Below are positions 20,391 to 32,891 of a stretch of 64,000 nucleotides of DNA, in pieces. The stretch is from Cyclina sinensis (Eukaryota; Mollusca; Bivalvia; Venerida; Veneridae), in the NCBI GenBank assembly GCA_012932295.1, contig JAAONU010000019.1, forward strand, positions 32,155,913 through 32,219,912. Reading direction: 5' to 3'. Every line of letters begins with the position of its first letter. Within the stretch, counting starts at the first letter, position 1. Below the pieces are notes generated by a model, which saw only the letters and a program-made list of their open reading frames with translations, did no database searches and was not told the DNA's origin. A program made the translations under genes and the position numbers.

Positions 20391-21890
20391 ACTTCCGTAT
20401 ACGGTTTCGACTTGAATTGTTAAAAGTGACAGAATAAAATAATATATATGGCACCTTGTTTCGGTGCGAAAATGTAGTGACAGGATAAATTAAGATTTTT
20501 GATGATATTTAAGTCCAAAGTAGCCAGTAAGTTGTCTTCGTCTAAGATACGTTTCGTGACATGTGTACATAACAGAACGAAAATATATAAAATCTTTGTG
20601 AATATGTATACTGTAAACATTTTTTAATGCTTTTTTGTAAGTACAGAGTATTTAACACTTCCGTCAAATGAAGTAAATAACAAAGTCACAAGACACCACT
20701 ACGATCCTTCTCCGCAATCAGTTTCCACATACTAAACATTCTCAAATACTTTTAAATGCAAACAGTAAGTTTGCATACTTATTCCAAATCTTTCTATTTT
20801 TATTAATATGATAGATACATCTTTTTCAATCAGAATGACCATTTAAAATCCTTTTTACTCCAAGCAAGATTTCTTTTCAGTATCCAAAATGAAATGGTAT
20901 TCTAAATTATATAACATGATTTCCGTTGTAGGAACTTTTCTTGTCATCATGTACATTCGTATGCCCAGTATACGTAGAAATACAACCACTCAGGAATACT
21001 AAAGCAATTAATGTTCCATCATTTATCTGAATATTCGACATTTGCTGAGAAAACTTTTCAGAATATAAACATTTATTTTGAATTATTTGTTTGCATTCTC
21101 ATCAAATACGATTGATCGACTCGTAGTAAAATACCACAGGAATAAATCTGACAGGCTTTTGTCAATCACCATAACATCTGACTTCAGTTCTAAGAAGAAT
21201 CCTCGACAACTGTCTGAAACAGTTTTCATGTACACAACTTAAATACTACGAACATCTCACTTCTTCCAAATCAGGAATGACAACTTTTCTTGATACGAAA
21301 AAGGTACATCTTGATAGAACTGTGAATGTCTTACAAAACTTTATACATATGTATAGTAATAGTGATTAAAAAATACTTAAACTTGCAAGCAAAGATTGTA
21401 TTACCGGTGAAATACTCGTAATATATCGCTTGATCAGTTAAATACTTGAAAATTTCCAGAACTAATCTTGTATGAAACTTGCCCTTAGGCCAAGAAAAAA
21501 AGGAAAAAGAAAAGAAAGGAACTATCAAAACATTTGTGGGGTTGTACCTATGGCAGGTGTCAAATGGCAGACGGTTCAAATACCACATTAGAAATATAAT
21601 ATGAAATATTATTTAACCAAGAAAGAAGGTCAATAGTTGAAGGTAAACCACAGTAAGTTAAAGTGGAACTCTGTATGCAAACTTATAAAAATAGTAAAAT
21701 TTCAAAAACTTATCTTCAAAAACAAGGCAGTAGATCAGTAGGTCAATGTCAGCCAAGGTCAAAGTTGAACTCTGCATGCAAAATTATACAAATGGTCAAA
21801 TAGTTAAAATTTCATTGATGTAGCTTAAAAAGCAATATAGGTCAAGGATAAAGGTGAATGAAGGTAAAATACCTTCATACCGTATTCAAT
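20391..21890. other. Intergenic, no gene recognised
   Basis: AT-rich sequence without supported coding potential. At 21640-21860 the phrases 'aaggtcaaagttgaactctg' and 'tatgcaaacttata' recur twice, suggesting a worn pearl-like core. Confidence 0.4.
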
Positions 21891-21913
21891 GATTTTTTAC
21901 CGGGAAGGTGGGT

Positions 21914-21929
21914 GGGGGGGGGGGGGGGG
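21914..21929 (+). repeat. G homopolymer run
   Basis: Sixteen consecutive G inside a G-rich stretch (21905-21980), rare in this AT-rich DNA and able in principle to form a G-quadruplex. Confidence 0.9.
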
Positions 21930-22029
21930 AGTGAAAGGGGGAAATAAGGTGAACCTACGTGAGGCGAGTGGGGGCTGGGTTCCCCAATGAGGCCCAAGAT
22001 CTTCCAAAGCGGTGCTAATTAACAAATTA

Positions 22030-23000
22030 ATGGTGAACCATATACATCTTAGTTCAAGGCCTTTCACTTTCTGACACGAAGATTTTTCAAAACTTTTTTC
22101 CTATATAACTCTATCTAAAACAAGTGACCACTGGGATGTGGCTATTTTTGATACAGGGGCCACGATTTGTATAAACTTGGTAGAAGTTGACTAGAAAATC
22201 ATACACACCAAACAACTCTAGGCCTTATGGTTTCTGACAAGGAGATCTTTTAAGTTTTTTCCTACATAATTTTTTAAAATCAAGTGACCCATGGGGTTGG
22301 GGCCAAATTTGAACCCAGAGCCACGATTTATATAACTTTGGTAGAGGTCGACTAAAAAGCCATACACACCAAATGTCCAAGCTCTAGGCCTTGTGATTTC
22401 TGACATGAAGATCTTTTAAAACTTTTTCCTATTTAACTCTATGTTAGATCAAGTGACCCCTGGGGTAGGGCCCATTTTGATCCCAGACCATGATTTGTAC
22501 AAAATTGGCAGAGATCCACAAGACAACCATACACACCAAACATCTTAACTCTAGGCTTCATGGTTTCTGACAAGAAGATTTTTAAAGTTTTTCTTAGATA
22601 AGTTTATGTAAAATCAAGCGTCTCCTAAGGGTGGGCCGAAATTTGACCCCAGAGCCATGATTTAAATATCTTTTGGTAGAGGTCCACTAGATGATTTATC
22701 AACTAAATATCTAAGCTCTAGGCCTCAAGGTTTCAGACAAGAAGATTTATTTTTTTCCTTTCAGTTGCCATGGCAATCAGAGTTCTGCATGGAATTCCAT
22801 TTTATAGAACTTTGAAAAAAGACCAAACAAGCATCATTTCTGTAAAGTTTAATTGCAATTGAAGCAGTGGTATAAAAGGAGATGTTGTTTTAAGTCAGTT
22901 ATGGACGACAGGCGGACGGGCGGACGGACGAAGGACAAAACAGTTCCCATACTAAAAACTACACCAGAGCTTCGGTCACGTGAGCTAAAAAACGTAACTA
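22030..23000 (+). mobile_element. Pearl-like element: about five 155-bp cores plus GGAC tail
   Basis: Degenerate units share 'ctctaggcctt', 'tttctgacaagaagat', 'tttttcctatataactctat' and 'caagtgacccctgggg', repeating about every 155 bp between 22030 and 22740. Then come a divergent block, the tract gacaggcggacgggcggacg, and the terminal gcttcggtcacgtgagctaa. Core repeats plus ACGG-type microsatellite plus hairpin end is the pearl organisation described in oysters. No protein is encoded. Confidence 0.6.
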
Positions 23001-23376
23001 AAGACTATACATTGACAAGCATCTTAGAATTTTTCACGGAAAACACAACCTGATTCCGGCCTGCCTCAGCGGGACGGTATTAGGATAGAAAGTTTTTAAG
23101 AAAAACAGCAAAAAACACCGAAGCTTACGGGTGAAGTGTATTTATCATGGTTACCTCCAGGGAGAAAATGTTCCAATTTTGACCGGATATACCCTATTCA
23201 CAGACATAATTACTTCCCTTGACTATAACTGCCTTCCATACACATATAAGGTAAAACCATTTAAAATTATATTAGTTACCATATGTAAATATCGGAATAT
23301 CATAAAAATGCAGAAAAATGCATTAATTGACAATTCAAAGAGATGTTTTTGAAACTTTAATCATATACAAAATTAC

Positions 23377-23541
23377 CCGTTCGGTTGGCTGCCCTTGGGC
23401 TTCGTACAAGTAAAACTCATGAGAAAAAAATTTCGTTAAGTCACAGTGTACAGACATTGTGTTGAAACATGCAAGTACTGCGCAAATGATAAGGTCTTTA
23501 TTTTTAGCATCAAAATATTGTCCCCATGTGTTGTCTGTCAT
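23377..23541 (-). pseudogene. Possible relic of a glutamate-receptor S1 exon
   Basis: Minus-strand open stretch with 'CDLTKFFSHEFYLYEAQGQ' followed by PTER and a donor-like CGG/GTAATT. It resembles the S1 segment 'C-DLL-K-S--L-FEFYLYEV-DGQ' and, like exon 9 of the receptor downstream, is followed by GT soon after 'LYE..GQ'. The upstream half (WGQYFDAKNKDLIICAVLA) does not match. It could be a decayed paralogous exon, an unrelated exon or chance. Confidence 0.3.
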
Positions 23542-23599
23542 TGCCTTTATGAAATATACATGTGTAAAATCGTGAAATGAAAGAATTAATTAAATTGCA

Positions 23600-24830
23600 G
23601 TTAAAAGATTGTTTAAAAAAAAACAATAAAATTGCAGTTGAAAAGTAGTTTTATACATTTTCTAATTTCTAAGATCTCATATACAAATAAAACCCATGGG
23701 GCAGAGGCAATTTTGAGCAAGCAGCTCGTGAGAAGTTGTCATTTGAGACCAAATATTGATAAAATCTACTTTAGCTATGGTGGCCATTTTGTGAAATGGA
23801 GCAGAAAAATCTTAGCAATTTAATTGAAAGCTATTTAAGGAACATTTCTTTAAAATTGAGTAGAAAATCACCTTATTCTTTAGATGGAGATGTTGTTTGA
23901 TTTTTTTTTTCTATTTTTAGCTTTTGCAGGCCTTATGTGTAATGGAGCGGAACGGTTTCGAGCAATTTTAGAAAAAGGCAATATATGGAACATTTTGAAG
24001 AAAAATGCCTAATTGGTTTGAGAGTAGATATCATTAGAAGCCAAATATTGACGAAAAGCTATTTTAAGCGCCGGCGGCCATTTTGTGCAATACAGCAGAA
24101 CTATTTGATTAATTTTAATAGAGGGCCGTGTAAGGAACACTTCTGCAAAATTTGGTTGAAAATGACCTTGCAGCATAGGAGGAAATGTTGTTTGATTTTT
24201 CGCGATTTTTAGCTTTTGAAGCCCTTATGTGTAATGGAGCGGAACGGTTTGAGCAATTTTAGAAAAGGGCAATATAACATACATTTCTGTCAAGTTTGCT
24301 TAAAAATAGCCAAGTGGACTTGGAGGAGATATCATTTAAAGCCAAATATTGACGAAAAACTATTTTTAGCTTGGATGGCCACTTTGTGCAATGCAGCTGA
24401 ACCATTTGAGCAATTTTAATAGAGAGCCATGTAAGGAACATTTCTGCAAAAATTTTGTTCGAAAATGACCTTGTAGTTTAGGAGGAGATGCTGTTTGAAT
24501 ATTTTTTCATTCTTTTTATTTTTAGCTTTTGCAACCCTTATGTGCCATGGAGCGGAACGGTTTGAGCAATTTTAGAAAAGGGCAAAATAACAACTATTTC
24601 TGTTAAGTTTCGTGACAATTGGCTTTGTGGTTTTGGAGATGTCATTTGAAGCCACATATTGATAAAACATCTATTTTTAGCTTAGGCGGCCATTTTGTTT
24701 AATGAAGCAGATCCATTTGAGCAATTTTACCAGAGATCTTTATAAGGAACATTTTTGTGAAATTTGGTGTAAAATGATCTTGCAGTTTAGAAGGAATATG
24801 AGTTGCTTCTCATTATCTTAGAGAAATATA
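23600..24830 (+). repeat. Degenerate long-period tandem (about 300 bp), interspersed element body
   Basis: The phrase cttatgtgtaatggagcgga recurs near 23932, 24225 and 24538, and 'ggccattttgtgcaatgcag' near 23778, 24067, 24377 and 24690. This gives a composite period near 300 bp made of two related halves. It has the look of the core of a bivalve tandem-core element; no ends were found. Confidence 0.6.
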
Positions 24831-25465
24831 GATGTGTAAAATCGTGAATAGAATCAAATAATGAAACTGCAAATAAAAGATTAAGAAAAACCAATAAAAT
24901 TGCAGTTAAAAGATTGTTTAAAAAATGGACGAGATTGTTTTCAAAAAAAGAGGACTAAATGCATTCAACTGAGATCAATTTGACAAAATTATTACGTCTT
25001 CCTGTTCGCATTGGTTTTGTCCAACACAGTGATTCAGCACGTCACGGTTTGACAATAGTATTCAATAATGTTTTATGCAATTCTTATCGTGTAATAAAAC
25101 AGAGAGTTCAATATACACATGTATACACCAGCAAGTGTTACACCATTGTACATATACTTCAAGCTGAAATTACTTTGTCATCGGGCCGGATACTACCTTA
25201 ATTCAAAAAGATTAGCTTGTTCTCACTTATTTAGATGATTATAGGTCAAAGGTCAAGGTTTCGACGAGGTCTTCAATTTGCCATTGTCCATTAATGTTTA
25301 AATAGCATTAACCAGAACACACACATTGACGGTGAAGAATGAAGAAACCTCTCGTAAAACAGCTGTATTCATTCATTCATAATGTGGTGTGCAGAATTTA
25401 CGCTTTCAAAAATGGCCTTAAAGTTCCTTACACTCAAGTGGTACAATGAATAAACTGAATTAGAT

Positions 25466-25545
25466 TAACAAACAAACAAACAAACAAATACAAACACATA
25501 AAAACAAACATAAAGAAACAAACATAAAGAAACAAACAAACAGAT
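25466..25545. repeat. (AAAC)n simple repeat
   Basis: Runs of aaac interspersed with ataaag. Confidence 0.85.
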
Positions 25546-25579
25546 ATTTTTAGTTGGTAAGAAACATCATTTCATAAAG

Positions 25580-25925
25580 TTACAAGCATTGTGACCTACT
25601 TTAACAATAATCACATGATCTGATTCAGCATTGTGACCTTCTTTAACAACAATCACAGTATCTGATGCAGCATTGTGACCTACTTTAACAATAATCACAG
25701 GATCAGATTCAGCATTGTGACCTTCTTTAACAACAATCACAGTATCTGATGCAGCATTGTGACCTTCTTTAACAACAATCACAGGATCTGATTCAGCATT
25801 GTGACCTTTTTAACAACAATCACAGTATCTGATGCAGCATTGTGACCTTCTTTAACAATAATCACAGGATCTGATTCAGCATTGTGACCTTCTTTAACAA
25901 CAATAACAGTATCTGATGCAGGGCA
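25580..25925. repeat. 48-bp minisatellite, about 7 copies
   Basis: Units alternate between 'gatctgattcagcattgtga' and 'gtatctgatgcagcattgtg' forms, followed by ccttctttaacaacaatcac. The minus strand reads as VIVVKEGHNAxSD repeats until a one-base loss near 25808 breaks the frame, so it is not treated as coding. Confidence 0.93.
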
Positions 25926-26380
25926 CAACTGAATTCAGACTGAATTCTGTGCTGCATATTTCCATTGCTGACAGGACTCATAATCTTGAAGCTCGTGCGT
26001 CATTCGACAAAATATGAAAATCAAGAATCCCCTGTGGTATCAAGCGAGAAGAAATATCTGAGAGTTTCAAGACATTTAATAATTGTGAGAACAGCGTCCT
26101 GGGAGATAATAACATGAAGAACTATATAATTTAAGAACTGGAAAATCCTCAGCCTTAATTGAGCAAAATGTAGACTGTTATTTACTAGAAAGAATGTTTT
26201 ACAGCTCTGAAAGAATTGATATACTGTAAAAAGATAAGGCATGTCGAACGGAAAGGGGAACAGTCTTAATACTAAAGATACGAGATTACCGAGTTTCTCC
26301 AGTGAATGCGGTCTATGCAATACAATGCAGTCTGTATACTACAAATAATTTAGGAAACTCAGTGTTTTCCTCTGACTGAT

Positions 26381-26813
26381 GGATAACAAAGTGACCAAGG
26401 ACTCCATGTAAACTGAAATTGTAGGATAACAAAGTGACCAAGAACTCCATGTCAACTGGAATTGTAGGAAAACAAAGTGACCAAGGACCCCATGTAAACT
26501 GAAAGTGTAGGATAACAAAGTGACCAAGGACTCCGTGTAAACTGAAAGTGTAGGATAACAAAGTGACTAAGGACTCCATGTTAACTGAAACTATCGGATA
26601 ACAAAGTGACCAAGGACCCCATGTAAACTGAAATTGTAGGATAACAAAGTGACCCAGGACTCCATGTAAACTGAAATTGTGGGATAACAAAGTGACCAAG
26701 GACTCCATGTTAACTGAAACTATCGGATAACAAAGTGACCAAGAACTCCATGTAAACTGAAATTGTAGGAGGATAACAAAGTGACCATGGACTCCATGTA
26801 AACTGAACTTGTC
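26381..26813. repeat. 43-bp minisatellite, about 10 copies
   Basis: ggataacaaagtgaccaagg recurs at 26381, 26424 and 26467 and onward (43 bp). The 184-codon minus-strand open frame across it is a by-product: 43 is not a multiple of three, so all three frames of the unit happen to be open. Confidence 0.95.
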
Positions 26814-27033
26814 TGCCATGCTAAAAGCCGAAACGACAGAAAAAGAATCACGTACTGTAGATCCCATTGACGCAAATAGAAACGTTTTAAGTGTTTTTTA
26901 TGAGAATGCTGATAAGGACTTACTAGATAAACAAGTCAGTCTATGAATATTAAAACGATACATAACTAAACAAAATAATCAAGTCATTTGACGATACAAA
27001 ACAAATACCCAAAATAAATTTATAATGATTTTC

Positions 27034-29160
27034 ATCTGCCTGCATATATCAAGAGCGCTTCTGGTTCTCACCTACCTGCATATGTCAAGAGCGCTTCTGG
27101 TTCTCACCTACCTGCATATGTCAAGAGCGCTTCTTGTTCTCACCTACCTGCATATATCAAGAGCGCTTCTGGTTCTCACCTACCTGTAGGAACGCTTCTG
27201 GTTCTTATCTACCTGCATATGTCAAGAGCGCTTCTGGTTTTCACCTACCTGCATATATCAAGAGCGCTTCTAGTTCTCACCTACCTGCATATATCAAGAG
27301 CGCTTCTGGTTCTCACCTACCTGCATATATCAAGAGCGCTTCTGGTTCTCACCTACCTGCATATATCAAGAGCGCTTCTGGTTCTCACCTACCTGCATAT
27401 ATCAAGAGCACTTCTGGTTCTCACCTACCTGTAGGAACGCTTCTGGTTCTTATCTACCTGCATATATCAAGAACGCTTCTGGTTCTCATCTACCTGCATA
27501 TATCAAGAGCGCTTCTGGTTCTCACCTACCTGCATATATCAAGAGCACTTCTTGTTCTCACCTACCTGCATATATCAAAAGCGCTTCTGGTTCTCACCTA
27601 CCTGCATATATCAAGAGCGCTTCTGGTTCTCACCTACCTGCATATATCAAGAGCACTTCTTGTTCTCACCTACCTGCATATATCAAGAGCGCTTCTGGTT
27701 CTCACCTACCTGCATATATCAAGAGCGCTTCTGGTTCTCACCTACCTGTAGGAACGCTTCTGGTTCTTATCTACCTGCATATATCAAGAACGCTTCTGGT
27801 TCTCATCTACCTGCATATATCAAAAGCGCTTCTGGTTCTCACCTACCTGCATATATCAAGAGCGCTTCTGGTTCTCACCTACCTGCATATATCAAGAGCA
27901 CTTCTTGTTCTCACCTACCTGCATATATCAAGAGCGCTTCTGGTTCTCACCTACCTGTAGGAACGCTTCTGGTTCTTATCTACCTGCATATGTCAAGAGC
28001 GCTTCTGGTTCTCACCTACCTGCATATATCAAGAGCGCTTCTAGTTCTCACCTACCTGCATATATCAAGAGCGCTTCTGGTTCTCAACTACCTGCATATA
28101 TCAAGAGCGCTTCTGGTTCTCACCTACCTGCATATATCAAGAGCGCTTCTGGTTCTCACCTACCTGTAGGAACGCTTCTGGTTCCTATGTACCTGCATAT
28201 GTCAAGAGCGCTTCTGGTTCTCACCTACCTGCATATATCAAGAGCGCTTCTAGTTCTCACCTACCTGCATATATCAAGAGCGCTTCTGGTTCTCACATAC
28301 CTGCATATATCAAGAGCGCTTCTGGTTCTCACCTACCTGCATATATCAAGAGCGCTACTGGTTCTCACCTACCTGCATATATCAAGAGCGCTTCTGGTTC
28401 TCACCTACCTGTAGGAACGCTTCTGGTTCTCATCTACCTGCATATATCAAGAGCGCTTCTGGTTCTCACCATCTGCATATATCAAGAGCGCTTCTGGTTC
28501 TCACCTACCTGCATATATCAAGAGCGCTTCTGGTTCTCACCTACCTGTAGGAACGCTTCTGGTTCTTATCTACCTGCATATATCAAGAACGCTTCTGGTT
28601 CTCATCTACCTGCATATATCAAAAGCGCTTCTGGTTCTCACCTACCTGCATATATCAAGAGCGCTTCTGGTTCTCACCTACCTGCATATATCAAGAGCAC
28701 TTCTTGTTCTCACCTACCTGCATATATCAAGAACGCTTCTGGTTCTCCCCTACCTGTAGGAACGCTTTTGGTTCTCACCTACCTGCATATATCAGGAACG
28801 TTTCTGGTTCTCACTTACCTGCATATTCAAGAACACTTCTGGTTATCATCTACCTGCATATATCAAGAGCGCTTCTGGTTCTCACCTACCTGCATATATC
28901 AAGAGCGCTTCTGGTTCTCATCTACCTGCATATATCAAGAGAGCTTCTGGTTCTCACCTACCTGCTTATATCAAGAGCGCTTCTGGTTCTCACCTACCTG
29001 CATATATCAAGAGCGCTTCTGGTTCTCCACTGCCTGTAGGAACGCTTTTGGTTCTCACCTACCTGCATATATCAGGAACGTTTCTGGTTCTCACTTACCT
29101 GCATATTCAAGAACACTTCTGGTTATCATCTACCTGCATATATATTAAGAATGCTACTGG
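27034..29160. repeat. 36-bp minisatellite with shortened 29-bp variant, about 58 copies
   Basis: Main unit ctgcatatatcaagagcgct plus tctggttctcacctac (36 bp). A 29-bp variant (ctgtaggaacgcttctggtt plus ct..) occurs nine times at irregular spacing of several units, giving a rough higher-order pattern. Apparent proteins up to 205 residues (SASGSHLPAYIK repeats) lack a plausible start or context. Confidence 0.96.
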
Positions 29161-30000
29161 TTTTGACCTGCTTGAATATAAGTGAGGTGAGACAAAATCA
29201 ACACTCTGGTCAATTTGACGTAATTGAGAAAACGACGCCAAAGTTTAACGTCATAATCTACTTCACCATTTCTGCCACACAAGATGTTTTCTGCCTTCTC
29301 TGAATTACCATAAACAGGTGCTGTCTTTGAAAATGCGAGTTAAACTTTTGAAGGATACTGGAAAGATAGATATGGATCACAGAACAACCTTGCATCTATA
29401 TCGCATGTTGCATGTTACATGGTATGACGTCCGTGATGTGAAAATAATTTATAGTATATTATATATGCATCGTAAATTCCACTTTGAGTGTACCATGATC
29501 TAGAAGTCAGAGTGCGATAAAAGTATACATAGGTAATTATAAAACAGTGTTTTATCTGAAAGTGAAAAAAACTGAAAATGTAAAAACTGACCACATTCCG
29601 GTAATAAAGTCACGCAAATGCCTTAAGTTAATTAAATGACGCATTAAAGACTTGCTTAAAATCAAGAAACCGGTTGAAGCGGTCTGTGCTCCCCAAAGTG
29701 CTCTCATTCATAGGATTAAGAACTCAGTAGAGGAAAACTACAAAATGTAGTTTATTAGTTGAAAGTTATCCGAATGGCACTGAATTTAATAATGGGTACA
29801 GAAATGGATTGCAAAATAGATCATATAATGACATTCTGCAAAAAAAACATTTGCTTTAAACACAAATTATTGCCTTTATATATATTATGTATGTTAGAAA
29901 ATTATACACAGAAAATCAATCTGGAAAGTAACTAAATGTATACTTAAATAAATAGGCCTAAAAGCTATTATATAGGGTGTACAAATTATGGTCTGGTTTA
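29161..30000. other. Intergenic, no gene recognised
   Basis: AT-rich; a 61-codon open frame at 29318-29503 has no recognisable feature and is not called. Confidence 0.4.
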
Positions 30001-31010
30001 AAAAAATACTAAGGACAATAACTCCAAAATTATGCAAAAGAGGGTTACGGTTCTTGTGTACTGCAGTCCTTGTCAGTGAGATCTATCAAACTAAGGAAGT
30101 GTCATGTTGATACCATTTTATATTCTTGAGTTCTGTGCTTGGCCAGAAATAGAATATGAAAATTAACAAAGGGCAATAACTGCAAAAATACACAAAGAAG
30201 AGTTAAAGTTTCTGTGCACTGCGCTGCTCCACATTGAAGTCTATTTACATATCAAGTTTCATGCTGATATCTGTTATAGTATTGGAGTAATCCGCCGGAA
30301 GGCAATATGGTATGAAAATTAACATTGGGCAATTTACTCCAAAAATACAAAATGGAGGTTACTGTTTTTATACACTGCACTTCTCTTTCATAAGATCAAT
30401 CCAACTTTTATGTTTTATCTAAATATCTCTTATAATATTTGAATTATGCTCCGGGCAAAAATATAAGTATAAAAATTAACAAAGGGCAAAAACTAAAAAA
30501 ATATGAAGTGAAGAGTAACGATTCTTGTGCATTGCACTTTTCTTTTATAAGTTCTGACCACCTATGAAGTTTCAAGTTGACAACTCTAATAGTAGAGTTA
30601 CGTTACGAACAAAAAATGAGAATGAAAAATCAACAAAGGGTAAAAACTCCAACATTACGAAGTGCAGAGCAACGGTACTTGTTCATTGCACTGTTCCTTA
30701 ATGAGATGTATGAACATATGAAATTTTAAAGTCTTAGAGTTAAGCTCCGTACAAAAATTAAGTATGAAAAAATCAACAAAAGGCAATAACTCTAAAATGA
30801 GAAAGTGTAGAGTAATGGTTCTTGAGCATTGCATTTTTCTCAGTGAGATATACCTACCTATGAAGTTTCAATTTGATACTTTTATTAGTGTGTGAGTTAT
30901 GGTCCGGACAAAAGCGTGATGGATGTGCGGACGGGCGGCAAGACGGACGAACACCGGACGGACAAAGCGGCAACTATGTTCCCTCAATTTTTTTTCGGGG
31001 AGCAAAAATA
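30000..31010 (+). mobile_element. Pearl-like element: six cores of about 155 bp plus GGAC tract
   Basis: The phrase acaaagggcaataactccaa recurs (with drift) near 30013, 30170, 30327, 30484, 30634 and 30780. After the last core comes gtgcggacgggcggcaagac and gaacaccggacggac, then ttccctcaattttttttcgg and ggagcaaaaata, a small hairpin end. Organisation matches the oyster pearl/Helentron-associated elements; non-autonomous, no coding capacity. Confidence 0.65.
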
Positions 31011-31615
31011 ATTGAAAACGATGCTATACCTTGAGTTTAACACACGTTAGGCAAATTCATAGATGGTTTAAAGACAATTGCCTGCCACACACTTCGACGA
31101 ATAACTAATGTGATAATAACATGCAAAGTAATTGATGTTTCATTCGAATAAACATACGCACTTTCTTAAGAAAGAAGTCTTTTCTTGGAATAAAAGGATG
31201 CTAGTCATTCCAATGGTATTAAGATTATCAGCTCTTATGCGTCATTTCACACACTTTTGCTACTCGGGAGTGGAAAATGTAGTCACACAAATGTTCGACC
31301 AGAAAGTAACAAGCCGATTTCCGAATAAGACAAGAATTAGACAGCTTCCGTGTTTAACACTAAAAAAGAATCTTTATTAGAGAGGGAAAATGACAAACTA
31401 TTCAAGGGAATATGTTTCAATATTACAGCTCTTACATTTGATTTCACACTATATATAGCTGCTTTACTGACACGATTATGGAAGGTGGGAATCATTTTCA
31501 GCCTCCGTCATATCAGTGGTCACCAAGTTTATTTCGGCAAAACATAGGTTAATTTTTCCCAACATCATTTTCTTCAGTTTTTCCATCATTTTTTCTTACG
31601 AAAGGGGCTAAAAAC
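31011..31615. other. Intergenic, no gene recognised
   Basis: Two overlapping open stretches (31132-31380 and 31350-31547, plus) lack domains and splice context. Nothing else seen. Confidence 0.4.
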
Positions 31616-31619
31616 TAAC

Positions 31620-32285
31620 ACGAGACCATGATGGCCCTTTATCGCTCACCTGACAATTATTGTAGAAAATGTTCATTTTTGTCCTTGCTGTTACATCCTA
31701 AAATAGAACACAGATCGGTATGCCTAGGATAAAATTTGGTTTGTTATTTTTTTCTAACCAACCTAACCCGAAAAAATTTGACAAAGATCCACCAAAGGAA
31801 TATTTCTGTGAAATAAATGGCTAGAAGGAATCTGACATATGGCAACATAGGGAACATTTTTTATGAAATAATTTTGAGATCGGGTTGATGGTTTCTTAGG
31901 AAAAGATATTCAAAGTTTTCCATATAGTCATATGGTGAAAACTGGCCATGCATTCTGTTTCTAAATGTCCTAAATGGACCTAAATGTCTTTAAGGAATTT
32001 GATAAAGAGCCACCTTTAGTGAAATTATTTTGAAACTGGACTGGTGGTTTCTGAGAAGATTGCAGAATTTTACTTATGGTTGCCGTGGCAACCAGAGTTC
32101 TAAATGGAAACATTTGATTTTATAGAATTTGAAAAAGTCTTAACTGAGAAACATCCCTGTGAAGTTTGCTTGAAATCAGCCCTGTGGTTTAGGAGTAGAT
32201 GTCGTTCGAAGGTAAATGTTGACGACGGATGACAACGGACAATTACCTATCCTACTAGTGAGCCAAAAACCTGACCCCCTCCTCC
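31620..32285. mobile_element. Interspersed element(s) with terminal motifs in opposite orientation
   Basis: Left end accatgatggccctttatcg then ctcacctgac is the reverse complement of the usual 3' end. Right end gacgacggatgacaacggac then actagtgagccaaaa is the usual orientation. Between them are core-like phrases such as 'gtttcttaggaaaagat' and 'ttgccgtggcaaccagag'. Either two elements lie tail-out or it is one composite. Confidence 0.5.
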
Positions 32286-32891
32286 ATCACATTTGCTTTC
32301 AAAAACTGTCGTTGGTGCGTGAAGGTGTACTGCAACAAAGCGGCACAAAAGAGAAATTCGAGAAAAACAACATAATTATATAGATCTTTACACACTACCA
32401 TAGAAATGAGAAATCCTTCACTAGATAAGCCTGGATTAGATAAGTCAGTTAGAATGGAAGCCAGATTCTCACACTAATTAGATGAAGTGTTTGACTGATA
32501 AAAGGATGAATAAATGACATGAGTAATTGATTGATCTTATGAATAAAATTATAGAAGAATAAAAGTAAGGTTAACTTAAACGTTTCGTTCAGCTCTTTTC
32601 TCTATTTTAGATATTTTTTGAAAATTGATTATTGATCGTTTTTAACAACTAATATTTATAAATGTTTCCTTTATTCGCGTCTATCCATCTATAAACTTTT
32701 TGCCAAACATAGTGACATAGCAAGCTTAGGCAAATCTACTGAAAAGTTACAGGCATAAATCAGGTTGTAATGTTCAGATAAAGGTATTTGAAAAAGAGTT
32801 TTGTTCATGCTTATAATGCGTTTCTTGTGCAAAAAATTGTCAAAATTAAACAATAAAATGATTATGATCGACAAAATGGTAAAAAGTTATA

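Noticed and set aside
27134..29148. Plus-strand frames of up to 205 codons with 12-residue repeats.
   Set aside because: Follow the 36-bp minisatellite; frame switches at each 29-bp unit and no promoter or unique flank.
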